Below are positions 37,050-46,118 of a stretch of 64,000 nucleotides of DNA, piece by piece (position 1 is the stretch's first letter; every line of letters begins with the position of its first letter). The DNA lies in contig NZ_JAPFQM010000001.1 in NCBI RefSeq assembly GCF_026241205.1, positions 1,674,001-1,738,000 on the forward strand, given 5' to 3'. A program made the translations under genes and the position numbers. The DNA comes from Thermomicrobium sp. 4228-Ro (GTDB lineage Bacteria; Chloroflexota; Chloroflexia; Thermomicrobiales; Thermomicrobiaceae). Below the pieces are notes generated by a model. It saw only the letters and a list, made by a program, of their open reading frames with translations. It was not told the origin of the DNA and did not search any database.

Positions 37050-37469
37050 ATGAGCGACCGGATAGTGCAGGAGATGAAACAAATTGCCGAGATCTTGGGC
37101 AAAATCCATACGGTTCTGCAGAGACCGGAAACCCCTGTACGGTTCTCCGGTTCGCTGATGAACCACACGGACTGCAACGTGGTCGTCCCCGTCGATGCGC
37201 CATACTGCGTCGAGCCTTCCCTGCGACTTCCGTCGCTCTTTTCGCGCACGGTCGTAAGGAAGGTCGCGGGCGTGTTCCAGTGCGACGAGACGGGACCCCG
37301 GCGTCCTGAACTGCCGGCCCTGGTCGGGAATCTCTCTCAGGTGGCGAACGACCTCGTCCACGAGGGGCCGACGAGCGTCGAGCGCGTCGGGGTCATACGC
37401 GAGGGAGCCCGTCCTGGATCGATGCTCGTGCCGACGGGGATCCATCCGCGATGGTTGGAGGGCAGATGA
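37050..37469 (+). CDS. Possible small protein translationally coupled to the methylase
   Basis: A 139-residue frame starting MSDRIVQEMKQIAEILGKI. The N-terminal 25 residues look like an amphipathic helix. The rest is not recognised and has no catalytic motif. Support comes from its TGA overlapping the methylase ATG as ATGA at 37466-37469, a common coupling signal in this window. Against it, there is no strong SD, and a long antisense frame (36732-37499) covers the same DNA. The gene could encode a short accessory subunit or be noncoding. Confidence 0.35.
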   Translation: MSDRIVQEMKQIAEILGKIHTVLQRPETPVRFSGSLMNHTDCNVVVPVDAPYCVEPSLRLPSLFSRTVVRKVAGVFQCDETGPRRPELPALVGNLSQVANDLVHEGPTSVERVGVIREGARPGSMLVPTGIHPRWLEGR

Positions 37470-40402
37470 ATCGGGAAACTGCTCTGGCCAGTCGCCCACT
37501 CCTCATCGAAGACTGGCTGCCGATCCAGGAGGTAGGGATCGAGGCGCGACGTGAGAACAGCACTGGCCAGCATCCCCCGCCCAACCGCCTCCACGTCTGG
37601 TGGGCGCGGCGGCCGCTGGTGGTCAGCCGCGCGGCGGTGCTGGCGAGTCTCCTCCCCGCCTGGCAGCCCGACTGGCCCGAGCCGCTGCGCCAGCGCTTCC
37701 CCACCCGCGACGCCTACCACGCCTGGGTGCGCTGGTTGCTGGGGATCCACGGGGAATTAGCCTCTGCCTGGAGGACGATCCAACAGGCGAGGGCGATAGG
37801 AAAACGTATCGACAACCCTTTCACGCACGGGAGAGCTTTTACTTTCAACTTGTCTGACCGTGAAGCCGAAGAACTCTCGAGTGTCTTCCAAGCTACATGG
37901 GAGAGCCCGGAAATTGCTGTGCTGGATCCGACCGCTGGCGGAGGATCTATCCCGCTCGAAGCGCTCCGTTTGGGCTTAACCGTTCACGCCAACGAGCTGA
38001 ATCCGGTGGCGAGCGTAATCTTGCTTGCTACTCTCGATTATCCGTCTAGGTTCGGTGACGATTTGGTCACTGACCTGGTACGATGGGGGCACAGGCTGAG
38101 TGAGTACGTACGTGCCTCGATAGGCAATTTCTATGTAGGAATGAACTCGATAGAGGAGCCGTTAACCTACCTCTGGGCGCGCACGGTCGCCTGCCCGCAG
38201 ACCGGCAAGCCCATCCCCCTCTCCCCCAACTGGTGGCTGCAGCGCGACGACCGTGCCCGCGTCGCCGTGCGGCTGCTCGCCCACCCCGACTGGCCCACCT
38301 GCCGCTTCGCGATCGTGCGCGGCCGCGAGGCCGACGCGCTCGGCGACCAGGGGACGATCCGCCGCGGCGTCGCCGTTTCCCCCTGGACGGGTGACGTGGT
38401 CGACGACGAGTACATCAAGCGCGAGGCCCAGGCCGGGCGGATGGGCCAGCAGCTCTATGCCGTCGTCGTCAAGACCCCGCGCGGCGTCGACTTCCGGTTG
38501 CCGAACGAGGCCGACCTGGCGGCTGCCGCCGCGGCCGAGCAGGAACTCACCCGGCGTCTCCCCGGCTGGCTCGCCCGCGACCTCGTACCCGACGAGGAGA
38601 TTCCGGAGGCGAGCAGCGACCCGCGACCGCGCCGCTACGGCATGACCCGCTGGCGCGACCTGTTCGCCCCGCGCCAGCTCCTGGCGCTGGGAACGGCGGT
38701 CGAGGCGCTGCGCGCGCTCGAGCCGGCGATCCGGGCGGAGCTCCCGCCCGACCGGGCTCGCGCTGTCGTCACGTACCTCGCGCTCGCGCTCGACAAGCTG
38801 GCGGACTGGAACTCACGGCAGTGCACGTGGCACCCGAATCGCCAAGTGCTTGGGCACACGTTTCAACGCCACGACTTCAGCATGAAGTGGAGTTTCGCCG
38901 AGATGGCGGTGGTCGCCGCCGGCAAGGGGCTCGACTGGGCGATCGACCAGGTGGTCGATGCCTACCGCGGCATCGCCCGCTTGGCCCAGCCTACCCGGCT
39001 CCCGCTGTGGCAGCGCACCGGTCGGCCGCCGGTCGAAAGGTTGCGCATCACTCAGGGGGACGCGCGCCACCTCGGTCATCTCGCTGACGGTTCCGTCCAC
39101 TTGGTCTGCATCGACCCGCCGTACTACGACAATGTCCAGTACGCCGAGCTCTCCGACTACTTCTACGTCTGGCTCAAGCGGACGGTCGGCCACCTCTATC
39201 CCGACTGGTTCGCGAGGCCGCTCACCGACAAGGACGCCGAGGCGGTCGCCAATCCGGTGCGCTTCGCGGGGCTGGGTGGGAGCCGCCCGGCCCGCGAGCT
39301 GGCCCGCCAGGACTACGAGCGCAAGATGCAGGCGATCTTCCGGGAGTGCAGCCGCGTCCTGCGGCCCGACGGTGTCCTCACCGTCCTGTTCACCCACAAG
39401 CAGGTCGAGGCCTGGGACGCCCTGGCGACGGCGCTCATCGAAGCGGGCTTCCAGATCGTCGCCTCCTGGCCGGTGCATACCGAGAGCGAGCACAGCCTGC
39501 ACCAGGCCAAGAAGAACGCAGCCCAGAGCACCATCCTCCTCGCCTGCCGCAAGCGCCCGCCGGGCGACGGGCCGGTCTGGTGGGACGAGCTGCGCGGCGT
39601 GCTGATCCGGCGGGTGCGCGAGCGGGCGCAGGAGCTGGCTGCGCTCGGGATCGGCGGGGTCGACCTGCTCCTGGCCGCCTTCGGGCCAGCGCTCTCGGTC
39701 ATCTCGGCGCGCTGGCCGGCCCTGACCAGCGAGGTCGATCCGAAGACCGGGAAGCCGCTCGTCCTGCGGCCGGAGACAGCGCTCGATCTAGCTCGCGAGG
39801 AGGTGCTGCGCTTGCGCCGCGAGCGGCTCCTGCACGGGCAGAGCGCACGGTTCGATGCCGCGACCGACTGGTACCTCTTCGCCTGGGATACCTTCCGGGC
39901 ACGCGAGTTCCCGGCCGACGAGGCGCGCAAGCTGGCCCTGGCGGTCGGGCTCGACCTCGATGCCGACATCATTCGCGGCGCGCGGCTGGTCGAGCGACGC
40001 AGCAATACGGTACGGCTGCTGGAGCCGAGCGAGCGGGTCCGTCGCCGGGCGGTGGATCCCGGGGCGACGTCGTTCGCGCGCCTGGTCGATGCCGCCCACG
40101 CTGCGCTGGTGCTCTACGCTGAGGACGGAGCGGGCGCCTGCCGGGAGTTCCTGCGGCGGGCCGGACTCCTGCAGTCGTCGGAGTTCCGCCAGCTGCTCCA
40201 GGCCTTGCTGGAGGCGGTCCCGCGCACGCGGGGGAGGGAGGGAACCTTCCTGCTCCCGGAAGCGCAAGTGCTCGACGCCATGCGGCTCGCGCTCTTCCCG
40301 GAGCTCGAGGTGCCGCCCGAGCCGGAACCGGTCGCCCGGGAGGTCCAGCGGTCGCTCTTCGACGAGGCGAGCGGCGAGGAGGACGACGAGGCAGTGGAGT
40401 GA
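37466..40402 (+). CDS. DUF1156-type DNA methylase (predicted N6-adenine or N4-cytosine)
   Basis: A 978-residue methylase of the DUF1156/COG1743 type. RLHVWWARRPL (41-51) is the family signature. The SAM-binding motif is DPTAGGGS (154-161), and the catalytic DPPYYD (550-555) is of the D/N-PP-Y/F class of amino-methyltransferases. A Cys-rich segment, VACPQTGKPIPLSPNWW, marks the zinc-ribbon position, but only one Cys remains. ATG 37466 has GGAGGG just upstream. It is the modification partner expected beside DUF499; with the system's ATPases and helicases it may mark self DNA. Composition is mosaic: codons about 96-235 are low in GC, the rest high. Confidence 0.86.
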   Translation: MNRETALASRPLLIEDWLPIQEVGIEARRENSTGQHPPPNRLHVWWARRPLVVSRAAVLASLLPAWQPDWPEPLRQRFPTRDAYHAWVRWLLGIHGELASAWRTIQQARAIGKRIDNPFTHGRAFTFNLSDREAEELSSVFQATWESPEIAVLDPTAGGGSIPLEALRLGLTVHANELNPVASVILLATLDYPSRFGDDLVTDLVRWGHRLSEYVRASIGNFYVGMNSIEEPLTYLWARTVACPQTGKPIPLSPNWWLQRDDRARVAVRLLAHPDWPTCRFAIVRGREADALGDQGTIRRGVAVSPWTGDVVDDEYIKREAQAGRMGQQLYAVVVKTPRGVDFRLPNEADLAAAAAAEQELTRRLPGWLARDLVPDEEIPEASSDPRPRRYGMTRWRDLFAPRQLLALGTAVEALRALEPAIRAELPPDRARAVVTYLALALDKLADWNSRQCTWHPNRQVLGHTFQRHDFSMKWSFAEMAVVAAGKGLDWAIDQVVDAYRGIARLAQPTRLPLWQRTGRPPVERLRITQGDARHLGHLADGSVHLVCIDPPYYDNVQYAELSDYFYVWLKRTVGHLYPDWFARPLTDKDAEAVANPVRFAGLGGSRPARELARQDYERKMQAIFRECSRVLRPDGVLTVLFTHKQVEAWDALATALIEAGFQIVASWPVHTESEHSLHQAKKNAAQSTILLACRKRPPGDGPVWWDELRGVLIRRVRERAQELAALGIGGVDLLLAAFGPALSVISARWPALTSEVDPKTGKPLVLRPETALDLAREEVLRLRRERLLHGQSARFDAATDWYLFAWDTFRAREFPADEARKLALAVGLDLDADIIRGARLVERRSNTVRLLEPSERVRRRAVDPGATSFARLVDAAHAALVLYAEDGAGACREFLRRAGLLQSSEFRQLLQALLEAVPRTRGREGTFLLPEAQVLDAMRLALFPELEVPPEPEPVAREVQRSLFDEASGEEDDEAVE

Positions 40403-40409
40403 GGTCGCG

Positions 40410-43400
40410 GTGGGCTGCTTACGGGCGTACCCGTTCCGCATCACTTACGGTCCCGCGGACGACCGGCTGCACGAGTTCTACTTGCCGGCGCTGGAGCGGA
40501 GCGTGGCCTACGACCGTTCGGCCGGATTCTTCTCCAGTTCGGCGCTCGCTATCGCTGCTGCCGGTATCGCCCGGCTGATCCAGAACGGCGGCCGGATGCG
40601 CCTGCTGGTCGGGGCGGACCTGCAACCGGAGGACGTCGACGCGATCGTCGCGGGGGAGGAACTCGCCGCGGTCGTCCGACAGCGCCTGCTGGCCCGGCTG
40701 ACGACGCCCGAGGACGAGCTGATGCGGGACCGGCTGGCCGCGCTGGCCTGGATGGTGGCGGAAGGGCTTCTGGAAGTCCGCGTCGTCCTCCCGTGCGATG
40801 CGACCGGCCGCCCGTTACCCGCCGAGCGAGCCGAAGAGTACTTCCATGCCAAGGAAGGCGTCTTCACCGACGCGCACGGTGACCGGATCGCCTTCAGCGG
40901 CAGCGTGAACGAATCGGTTCACGGTTGGCAACACAACTACGAGCAGTTCGCCGTCTACTTCTCTTGGGACACCAGCCGACCGTATCTCGAGCAAGTCGTG
41001 CACCGCTTCGAGCGGTTGTGGACGAACGCGGAGCCCGGCTGGATCAGCCTGCCCCTTCCCGAGGCCGTCCGGGCTGAATTGCTGCGGTACCGGCCCTCGG
41101 CGCCCCCGGTGCGGGACCCTCTGGAACGGACGGTCGGTGTGCGGGAACAGCGAGAAGGCTATACGGTCGAGCGGGGCGACGCTCGGGCGGTGCTGCTGGC
41201 CCGTTTCCTGCGGGACGCGCCGCTCCTGGTCGGGGCCGAAGGTCTCGGCGTCGCGACGGCGGCGATCCAGCCGTGGCCGCACCAGCTGCGCGTCAGCCGG
41301 GCGTTGATCGAGCGGTTTCCGGAGCGGTTCTTGCTGGCCGACGAGGTGGGGCTGGGCAAGACGATCGAGGTCGGGCTGGCGCTGCGGCAGCTCGTCCTCG
41401 ACCGGCGCGTGCAGCGGGCACTCCTTCTGGTACCGCACAGCGTCATCCGCCAGTGGCAGGAGGAGCTGTACGAGAAGTTCTGTCTCGATGTCCCGCGCTA
41501 CGAGGACGGGAAGTTCTGGTCCGTCCGGGGAGGAGCCTGGGAGCCGCGCACCGCGAATCCGTTCGCCAGTGAGCCGGTCTTCCTCGTCTCGAGCCAGCTG
41601 GCGAAGCGACGCGATCGCAGCGCCGACGTGCTGGACGCTGGCCCGTGGGACCTCGTCGTCGTCGACGAGGCACACCACGCGCGGCGCGGCGGGTTCGAAC
41701 GCGGCCTGGACCAGCCGAACCGCCTGCTGGCGCTGCTGCGCCAGCTGAGCGAGCGCACCCGTGGCCTGTGGCTGCTTTCGGCCACGCCCATGCAGCTGCA
41801 TCCGATCGAGCTGTGGGACCTGCTCGTCTTGCTCGGACTCGGCGGGCGTTGGGGTGCCAGCCCGAGCGCGTTCCTCCGCTTCTACGAGGAACTCCGGCGC
41901 GGCCCCGCCGAGCTCGATTGGTCCTTCGTCCTCGGGCTGGTGCGGGAAGAGGTCCGGCTGCAAGGGCTCGATCCGGTCTTCGCCCGGGAGGCCGAGAAGG
42001 CATTGGACGTCGTCGGCTGGGAGGAGGTACGCCGGATCCTGTCCGGCGAATCCCAGCGGTCGCCGCATCACCTATCGCCGCCGCAGCGGCAGTGGCTGTT
42101 CAGCGGACTCCGGCGCCATACGCCGCTGCGGCGCGTGATGTTCCGGCACACGCGTGCGCTCCTCCGCCGGTACGTCGAGCGGGGATTGCTGGAGGCCCAG
42201 ATCCCGACGCGCCACCCGCGACCGGTCTGGATCGAGATGAGCCCAGTCGAACGGGAGCTCTACGAGCGGATCGAGGAGTACACGAGCCAGTTCTACGGGC
42301 GGTACGAGGCGGAGCGACCCGGTCTCGGCTTCGTGATGACGGTGTACCGCCGGCGGTTGACGTCCAGCTTTTTCGCTGCCCGCTGTAGCCTGGAACGTCG
42401 GTTGCAGTATCTGCGGCAACAACGGCCGGATCTGGGGATTTCGGACGAGGACGTCGAGGACGAGGAACTCGAGCTGGACATCAGCGAAACGCTGGCATCG
42501 TTGCCGGAAGGTCTGGCCCAGGCCTACCGGGACGAGATCGCCTATCTCGAGGATTTCGTGGCTGAGCTGGCGCGTCTCGGCGAGGACTCGAAGTTCGCCT
42601 GCCTGCACGAGCAGCTGCAGGAGTTGTTCCGCCGTCACGAGACGGTCGCTGTCTTTACCCAGTACACCGACACCATGGACTACCTCAGGGAGCGCCTCGT
42701 CGCCGTGTATGGCAGCCGGGTGGCCTGCTACTCGGGCCGGGGCGGCGAGCGCTGGCGGGGCGGCCATTGGGTGCCGGTGACGAAGGAGGAGATCAAGAAC
42801 GCCTTCCGCGAGGGGCGTGACGTGACGATCCTGCTCTGCACCGATGCCGCGAGCGAGGGGCTCAACCTGCAGACCTGTGGCGCACTCGTCAACTACGACC
42901 TGCCCTGGAACCCGATGCGGGTCGAGCAGCGGATCGGTCGCTTCGATCGGATCGGCCAGCGGTATCCCCGGGTCGATATCCTGAACTTCTTCTACGCCGA
43001 CTCGGTCGAGGCGGAGATCTACCGGCGTCTCAGCGACCGGATCGACTGGTTCGAAACGGTGGTAGGCCCTCTCCAACCGATCCTCACGCAGGTGGCGCGC
43101 AGCATCCAGCGCGTCGCCTTGCAGCCGCGGCAGACGCGCGAGCAGGTGCTGCGGGACGAGATCGCCGAGATCCAGCGGCGTCTCGACGCGCACGAGCAAG
43201 CCTCGCTCGACCTCGACGCTACGCTCTACGACGAGACCTTCCGCGAGACCATCGGGACACCGGTTTCGCTGGCCGATCTCGAGCGGGTCGTGCCCACGCT
43301 CCCTGGCCTGGCCGAGCGGTTCCGGCCGCATCCGGAGATCGTTGGGGCCTGGCTGGTCAGCTGGCATGACCGGCTCGAGGCAGTCACCTTCGATCCGGAG

Positions 43401-44063
43401 GTGTACGACCGCCACAGCGGCACGGTCCGCTTCCTGACCTACGGTGATCCGTTCTTGCTGGAACTGCTCGAGCAGGTGGACGCGAGCGGTAGCGCGCCTG
43501 CACCCGGCATCGTGCGGCTGGAACACGCTGGGCCACCACCCCGTTGTGGGTACTACCGGGTCGAGGGTGATCGGGCCGTCTGGGTGCGCACACTGAGCGA
43601 GTTGGAAGAGGCGCAGCCGACCGGAGCGGCGACCGTGGAACCGCCAGGGTTGGCTGCAGCCGAGGCGGACTTTTCCGCACGGCTCGCCAGGGAGCACGAC
43701 CGGTACGCCGAGCACGAGCGGCGCCAGCGAGAGCTGCTCGACACGCAGCTGCTCGAGCGGGCGCGCCAGGTGCTGGTCGAAGCGGCCCTGGTCGAAATCG
43801 CGCTCGGTCGCAAGCCCGCGTTGGCCGGCGGGCACGACCCATTGACGTTCGGCAGAGAAGCGGTGCGCGGGTTGGCGCGCCACGGGTATCCGTTCGCACC
43901 GCTGCTCCGCTTGGTCGGGAGCCAGCAGCCGCTCGAGGCACGGGAGGACGACCCTCACTGGGAAGAACTCCGTGCGCTCTCGGTCGAGCAACTGCAGGCC
44001 CGCTGGCGGAGCTTACGCCGAGAGGCCGAAGAGCTCGTGCACCGCTTGGCTCCGCCCCAGTGA
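40410..44063 (+). CDS. PLD-domain SNF2-family helicase
   Basis: A 1217-residue fusion. The N-terminal about 190 residues are phospholipase-D/nuclease-like (YDRSAGFFSSSALAIAAAG, FHAKEGVFTD, FSGSVNES), though only a single HKD-like motif is visible. SNF2 motifs follow: Walker A ADEVGLGKT (310-318), DEAH (about 420), SATPM (about 457), and motif VI QRIGRFDRIGQ (about 840). A charged C-terminal third includes coiled-coil stretches (EHERRQRELLDTQLLERAR). It resembles helicase subunits of DISARM-like and DUF1156-linked loci. GTG 40410 has GAGG five bases upstream and lies 7 bp after the methylase stop. It may translocate on and cut DNA; nuclease activity is unproven. Confidence 0.85.
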   Translation: MGCLRAYPFRITYGPADDRLHEFYLPALERSVAYDRSAGFFSSSALAIAAAGIARLIQNGGRMRLLVGADLQPEDVDAIVAGEELAAVVRQRLLARLTTPEDELMRDRLAALAWMVAEGLLEVRVVLPCDATGRPLPAERAEEYFHAKEGVFTDAHGDRIAFSGSVNESVHGWQHNYEQFAVYFSWDTSRPYLEQVVHRFERLWTNAEPGWISLPLPEAVRAELLRYRPSAPPVRDPLERTVGVREQREGYTVERGDARAVLLARFLRDAPLLVGAEGLGVATAAIQPWPHQLRVSRALIERFPERFLLADEVGLGKTIEVGLALRQLVLDRRVQRALLLVPHSVIRQWQEELYEKFCLDVPRYEDGKFWSVRGGAWEPRTANPFASEPVFLVSSQLAKRRDRSADVLDAGPWDLVVVDEAHHARRGGFERGLDQPNRLLALLRQLSERTRGLWLLSATPMQLHPIELWDLLVLLGLGGRWGASPSAFLRFYEELRRGPAELDWSFVLGLVREEVRLQGLDPVFAREAEKALDVVGWEEVRRILSGESQRSPHHLSPPQRQWLFSGLRRHTPLRRVMFRHTRALLRRYVERGLLEAQIPTRHPRPVWIEMSPVERELYERIEEYTSQFYGRYEAERPGLGFVMTVYRRRLTSSFFAARCSLERRLQYLRQQRPDLGISDEDVEDEELELDISETLASLPEGLAQAYRDEIAYLEDFVAELARLGEDSKFACLHEQLQELFRRHETVAVFTQYTDTMDYLRERLVAVYGSRVACYSGRGGERWRGGHWVPVTKEEIKNAFREGRDVTILLCTDAASEGLNLQTCGALVNYDLPWNPMRVEQRIGRFDRIGQRYPRVDILNFFYADSVEAEIYRRLSDRIDWFETVVGPLQPILTQVARSIQRVALQPRQTREQVLRDEIAEIQRRLDAHEQASLDLDATLYDETFRETIGTPVSLADLERVVPTLPGLAERFRPHPEIVGAWLVSWHDRLEAVTFDPEVYDRHSGTVRFLTYGDPFLLELLEQVDASGSAPAPGIVRLEHAGPPPRCGYYRVEGDRAVWVRTLSELEEAQPTGAATVEPPGLAAAEADFSARLAREHDRYAEHERRQRELLDTQLLERARQVLVEAALVEIALGRKPALAGGHDPLTFGREAVRGLARHGYPFAPLLRLVGSQQPLEAREDDPHWEELRALSVEQLQARWRSLRREAEELVHRLAPPQ

Positions 44064-44355
44064 GCGAGGGGATGCGGGGCGCGTTCTCGCGAGCCGCTCG
44101 CGCAGCGTGCCGTCCCGAGCGTGCGCTCGCACGGTCCGGCAACGCGTCGCCGGGCCGAGCCCCACGCTCCGTGCATGCAGCCGAAGCGACCCAGTCGCAG
44201 CCTCGGCGCGCGGACGGTGCGCCGCTGGGTCGGGCAGCTCCCGAGTCTTTCAGCGAGCGGACGAAACGAGCCCGCCGTGATTCCTCGGCTTCCGGCGGGC
44301 CCGCTCGATGCGTCGCTGGCGCGGACGAGATGACCCGTCCGCGGTACCTGCGCCC
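44064..44355. other. Convergent gap after the helicase; possible terminator
   Basis: No gene is recognised on either strand. GCCCGCC (44270-44276) and GGCGGGC (44294-44300) form a 7-bp stem with a 17-base loop. On the minus strand it is followed by TCGTTTCG, so it could end the ABC transporter operon. The T run is weak. Confidence 0.35.
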
Positions 44356-46098
44356 CTACATCGCCTCGCGCCACATGGCCCAGAAGTTGTAGCTGTTGAT
44401 GTAGATCGGGTTGGGCACGTAGCCACGGATGTCCTTCTGCAGCACCGTCGCCTTCTTGATCTGCGCGTAGAAGATCGCTGCCGGGTCGTCCCAGGTCAGG
44501 ATCTTGACGATCTGTCCGGTGAGACGACGGATCTCGTCTTCAGTCGCGGCATCCTTGAGCTGGTTCATCAACCGGTCGACTTCCGGGTTCCGGTAGAACA
44601 TCGCGTTCGATCCCTTGGATCCGACCGAATCGGAGTGGTAGTTCGGATAGATCTGGTTCCAGGAGTCGTTGTAGTCCGGCCACCAGCCACCCGACATGAA
44701 GTGCGGGCGTTGCTCCGGTGGCGTATCACCGTAGGCGAGCTCGAGCAGCGCTGCCCGCTCGACCTGCTGGAGTTCCAGGCGGATGCCGATCTGGGCCAGG
44801 TTGGCCTGGAAGAGTTGCGCCATCGCGGCATCCGTCTGGTCACCGCTCGAGTACATGTAGGTGAAGGTATCGCCTTCCTTGATCCCAGCCTCAGTGAGGA
44901 GTTGCTTGGCTTTCTGGAGGTCGGTCGTGTAGGTGGGAATCGACGGGTCATAGCCGATGACCGTGTCGGCGATCGGTCCGTTGATCGGCTTGGCATAGCC
45001 GCGCAGGACCTTCTCGATGACTTCCTGGTACGGCCAGGCGTAGCAGAAACCCTGCCGCGCCTTGGCGTTCAGGAGCGCGTAGTTCATCCGGATCCAGTCG
45101 ACCTCGGTCGTGTCGTACTCGACGACCTGGAGGTTCGGATTCTGCTTCATCGCCAGCAGGTCTTCCGGGTTGATGTAGGCGCAGCCGTGCGCCTCGCCGG
45201 ATTCCATCAGTTGGCGGCGGGTCGCATCCTCCGGGACGACCCGCATGATGATCCGGTCGAAGAAGGGTGCCTCGCTGTGGTAGTTCTCGAAGCGCTCGAA
45301 GACGAACCGTTCCTGCTGCAAGAGTTCGACCGGCTTGTAGGGGCCCGTGCCGACGATGTTCTGGCTGAACCAGTCGTGCGCGAACTCGTCGTCGGCCGTC
45401 TTGTGCTCGTCCCACGCCTTCGGCGAGACCACCAGCGGGCCGTACTCGGACGCCATGGCAGCGAGGAACAGGGGCTGCGGCTTGGTCATGACGAACTTGA
45501 TCGTCGTGGAATCGACGACCTGGATCTGCTGGTCCGGATCTTCCACGAAGCGAGAGATGACGTTGACCGGCCCGCGGCCCATCTTCAGGAAGCGCGTGAA
45601 GGAGCGCTTGACGGCATCGGCATCGCAGGGCGATCCGTCGTGGAACACGGCATTTGCTGGGAGCTTGAAGGTGAACTCGGTGAAGTCCTCGTTGTGCGAC
45701 CACTCGCGGGCCAGCATCGGCTGGTAGTCGAACGTCGATTCGCCCTTGAGCCGGATGAGCATCTCGTAACAGGCGAGGAACAGTGCCGAGGCCTGGTTGT
45801 CATAGGCCGACTGTGGGTCGAGGTCGGGAACGCCGCCGAAGAAGAGCGCAACGAACTCCCGGTTCTGCGATTCGCGCCGTTCACCGGTCGGCGTCTGGCC
45901 AGGCTGGGGCGTTGCGGCTGGAGCTGCGGTCGGGGTGGCCTCGCCACCACCGCCACCACAAGCGGAGAGGAGCGCCATGATCGTCGACGTGGAGAGTCCC
46001 AGGGCGAGTCCCCGGCTGAGGACCTGCCGACGGGTGAGCCGGCCGCTCCGAGCGGCCAGGAGCAGTCCGAGCGCATCTTCCGGTCGTCGTGGGTCCAT
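44356..46098 (-). CDS. ABC transporter peptide-type substrate-binding lipoprotein
   Basis: A 580-residue solute-binding protein of family 5 (oligopeptide/dipeptide/nickel type). The N-terminus has a twin-arginine-like signal TRRQVLSRGLALGLS ending with lipobox LLSAC, then a Gly/Thr/Pro linker. The mature part has ALFLACYEMLIRLKG, AREWSHNEDFTEFTFKLP and SEAPFFDRIIMRVVPEDATR, the conserved SBP_bac_5 segments. It should deliver a peptide or similar solute to the adjacent permeases. ATG 46098 follows GAGAGGAGGAGG. It is the last gene of the minus-strand operon B-C-A. Confidence 0.9.
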   Translation of the reverse strand: MDPRRPEDALGLLLAARSGRLTRRQVLSRGLALGLSTSTIMALLSACGGGGGEATPTAAPAATPQPGQTPTGERRESQNREFVALFFGGVPDLDPQSAYDNQASALFLACYEMLIRLKGESTFDYQPMLAREWSHNEDFTEFTFKLPANAVFHDGSPCDADAVKRSFTRFLKMGRGPVNVISRFVEDPDQQIQVVDSTTIKFVMTKPQPLFLAAMASEYGPLVVSPKAWDEHKTADDEFAHDWFSQNIVGTGPYKPVELLQQERFVFERFENYHSEAPFFDRIIMRVVPEDATRRQLMESGEAHGCAYINPEDLLAMKQNPNLQVVEYDTTEVDWIRMNYALLNAKARQGFCYAWPYQEVIEKVLRGYAKPINGPIADTVIGYDPSIPTYTTDLQKAKQLLTEAGIKEGDTFTYMYSSGDQTDAAMAQLFQANLAQIGIRLELQQVERAALLELAYGDTPPEQRPHFMSGGWWPDYNDSWNQIYPNYHSDSVGSKGSNAMFYRNPEVDRLMNQLKDAATEDEIRRLTGQIVKILTWDDPAAIFYAQIKKATVLQKDIRGYVPNPIYINSYNFWAMWREAM

Positions 46099-46118
46099 CG
46101 TCCTCCTCCTCTCGGTTC

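Noticed and set aside
36732-37499. A 255-codon minus-strand frame antisense to the methylase start region
   Set aside because: No domain, Arg/His/Pro-rich composition typical of an antisense frame, and the plus-strand coupling (ATGA) is better support. Kept only as a caution against the 37050-37469 gene.
30998-38000. Search for CRISPR repeats or transposon ends around the candidate defence region
   Set aside because: No regularly spaced repeats, no transposase, integrase or clear terminal repeats were seen, so the mechanism of acquisition is not indicated.
39855-40409. Open frame extending upstream of the PLD-SNF2 helicase
   Set aside because: It overlaps the methylase 3' end in another frame and has a shadow-like composition. 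GTG 40410 has an SD and begins the PLD domain.
27495-44063. Assignment as canonical BREX or DISARM
   Set aside because: PglZ, BrxC/BrxL and the DrmA/DrmB DUF1998 helicase pair are not visible, so neither canonical system fits.
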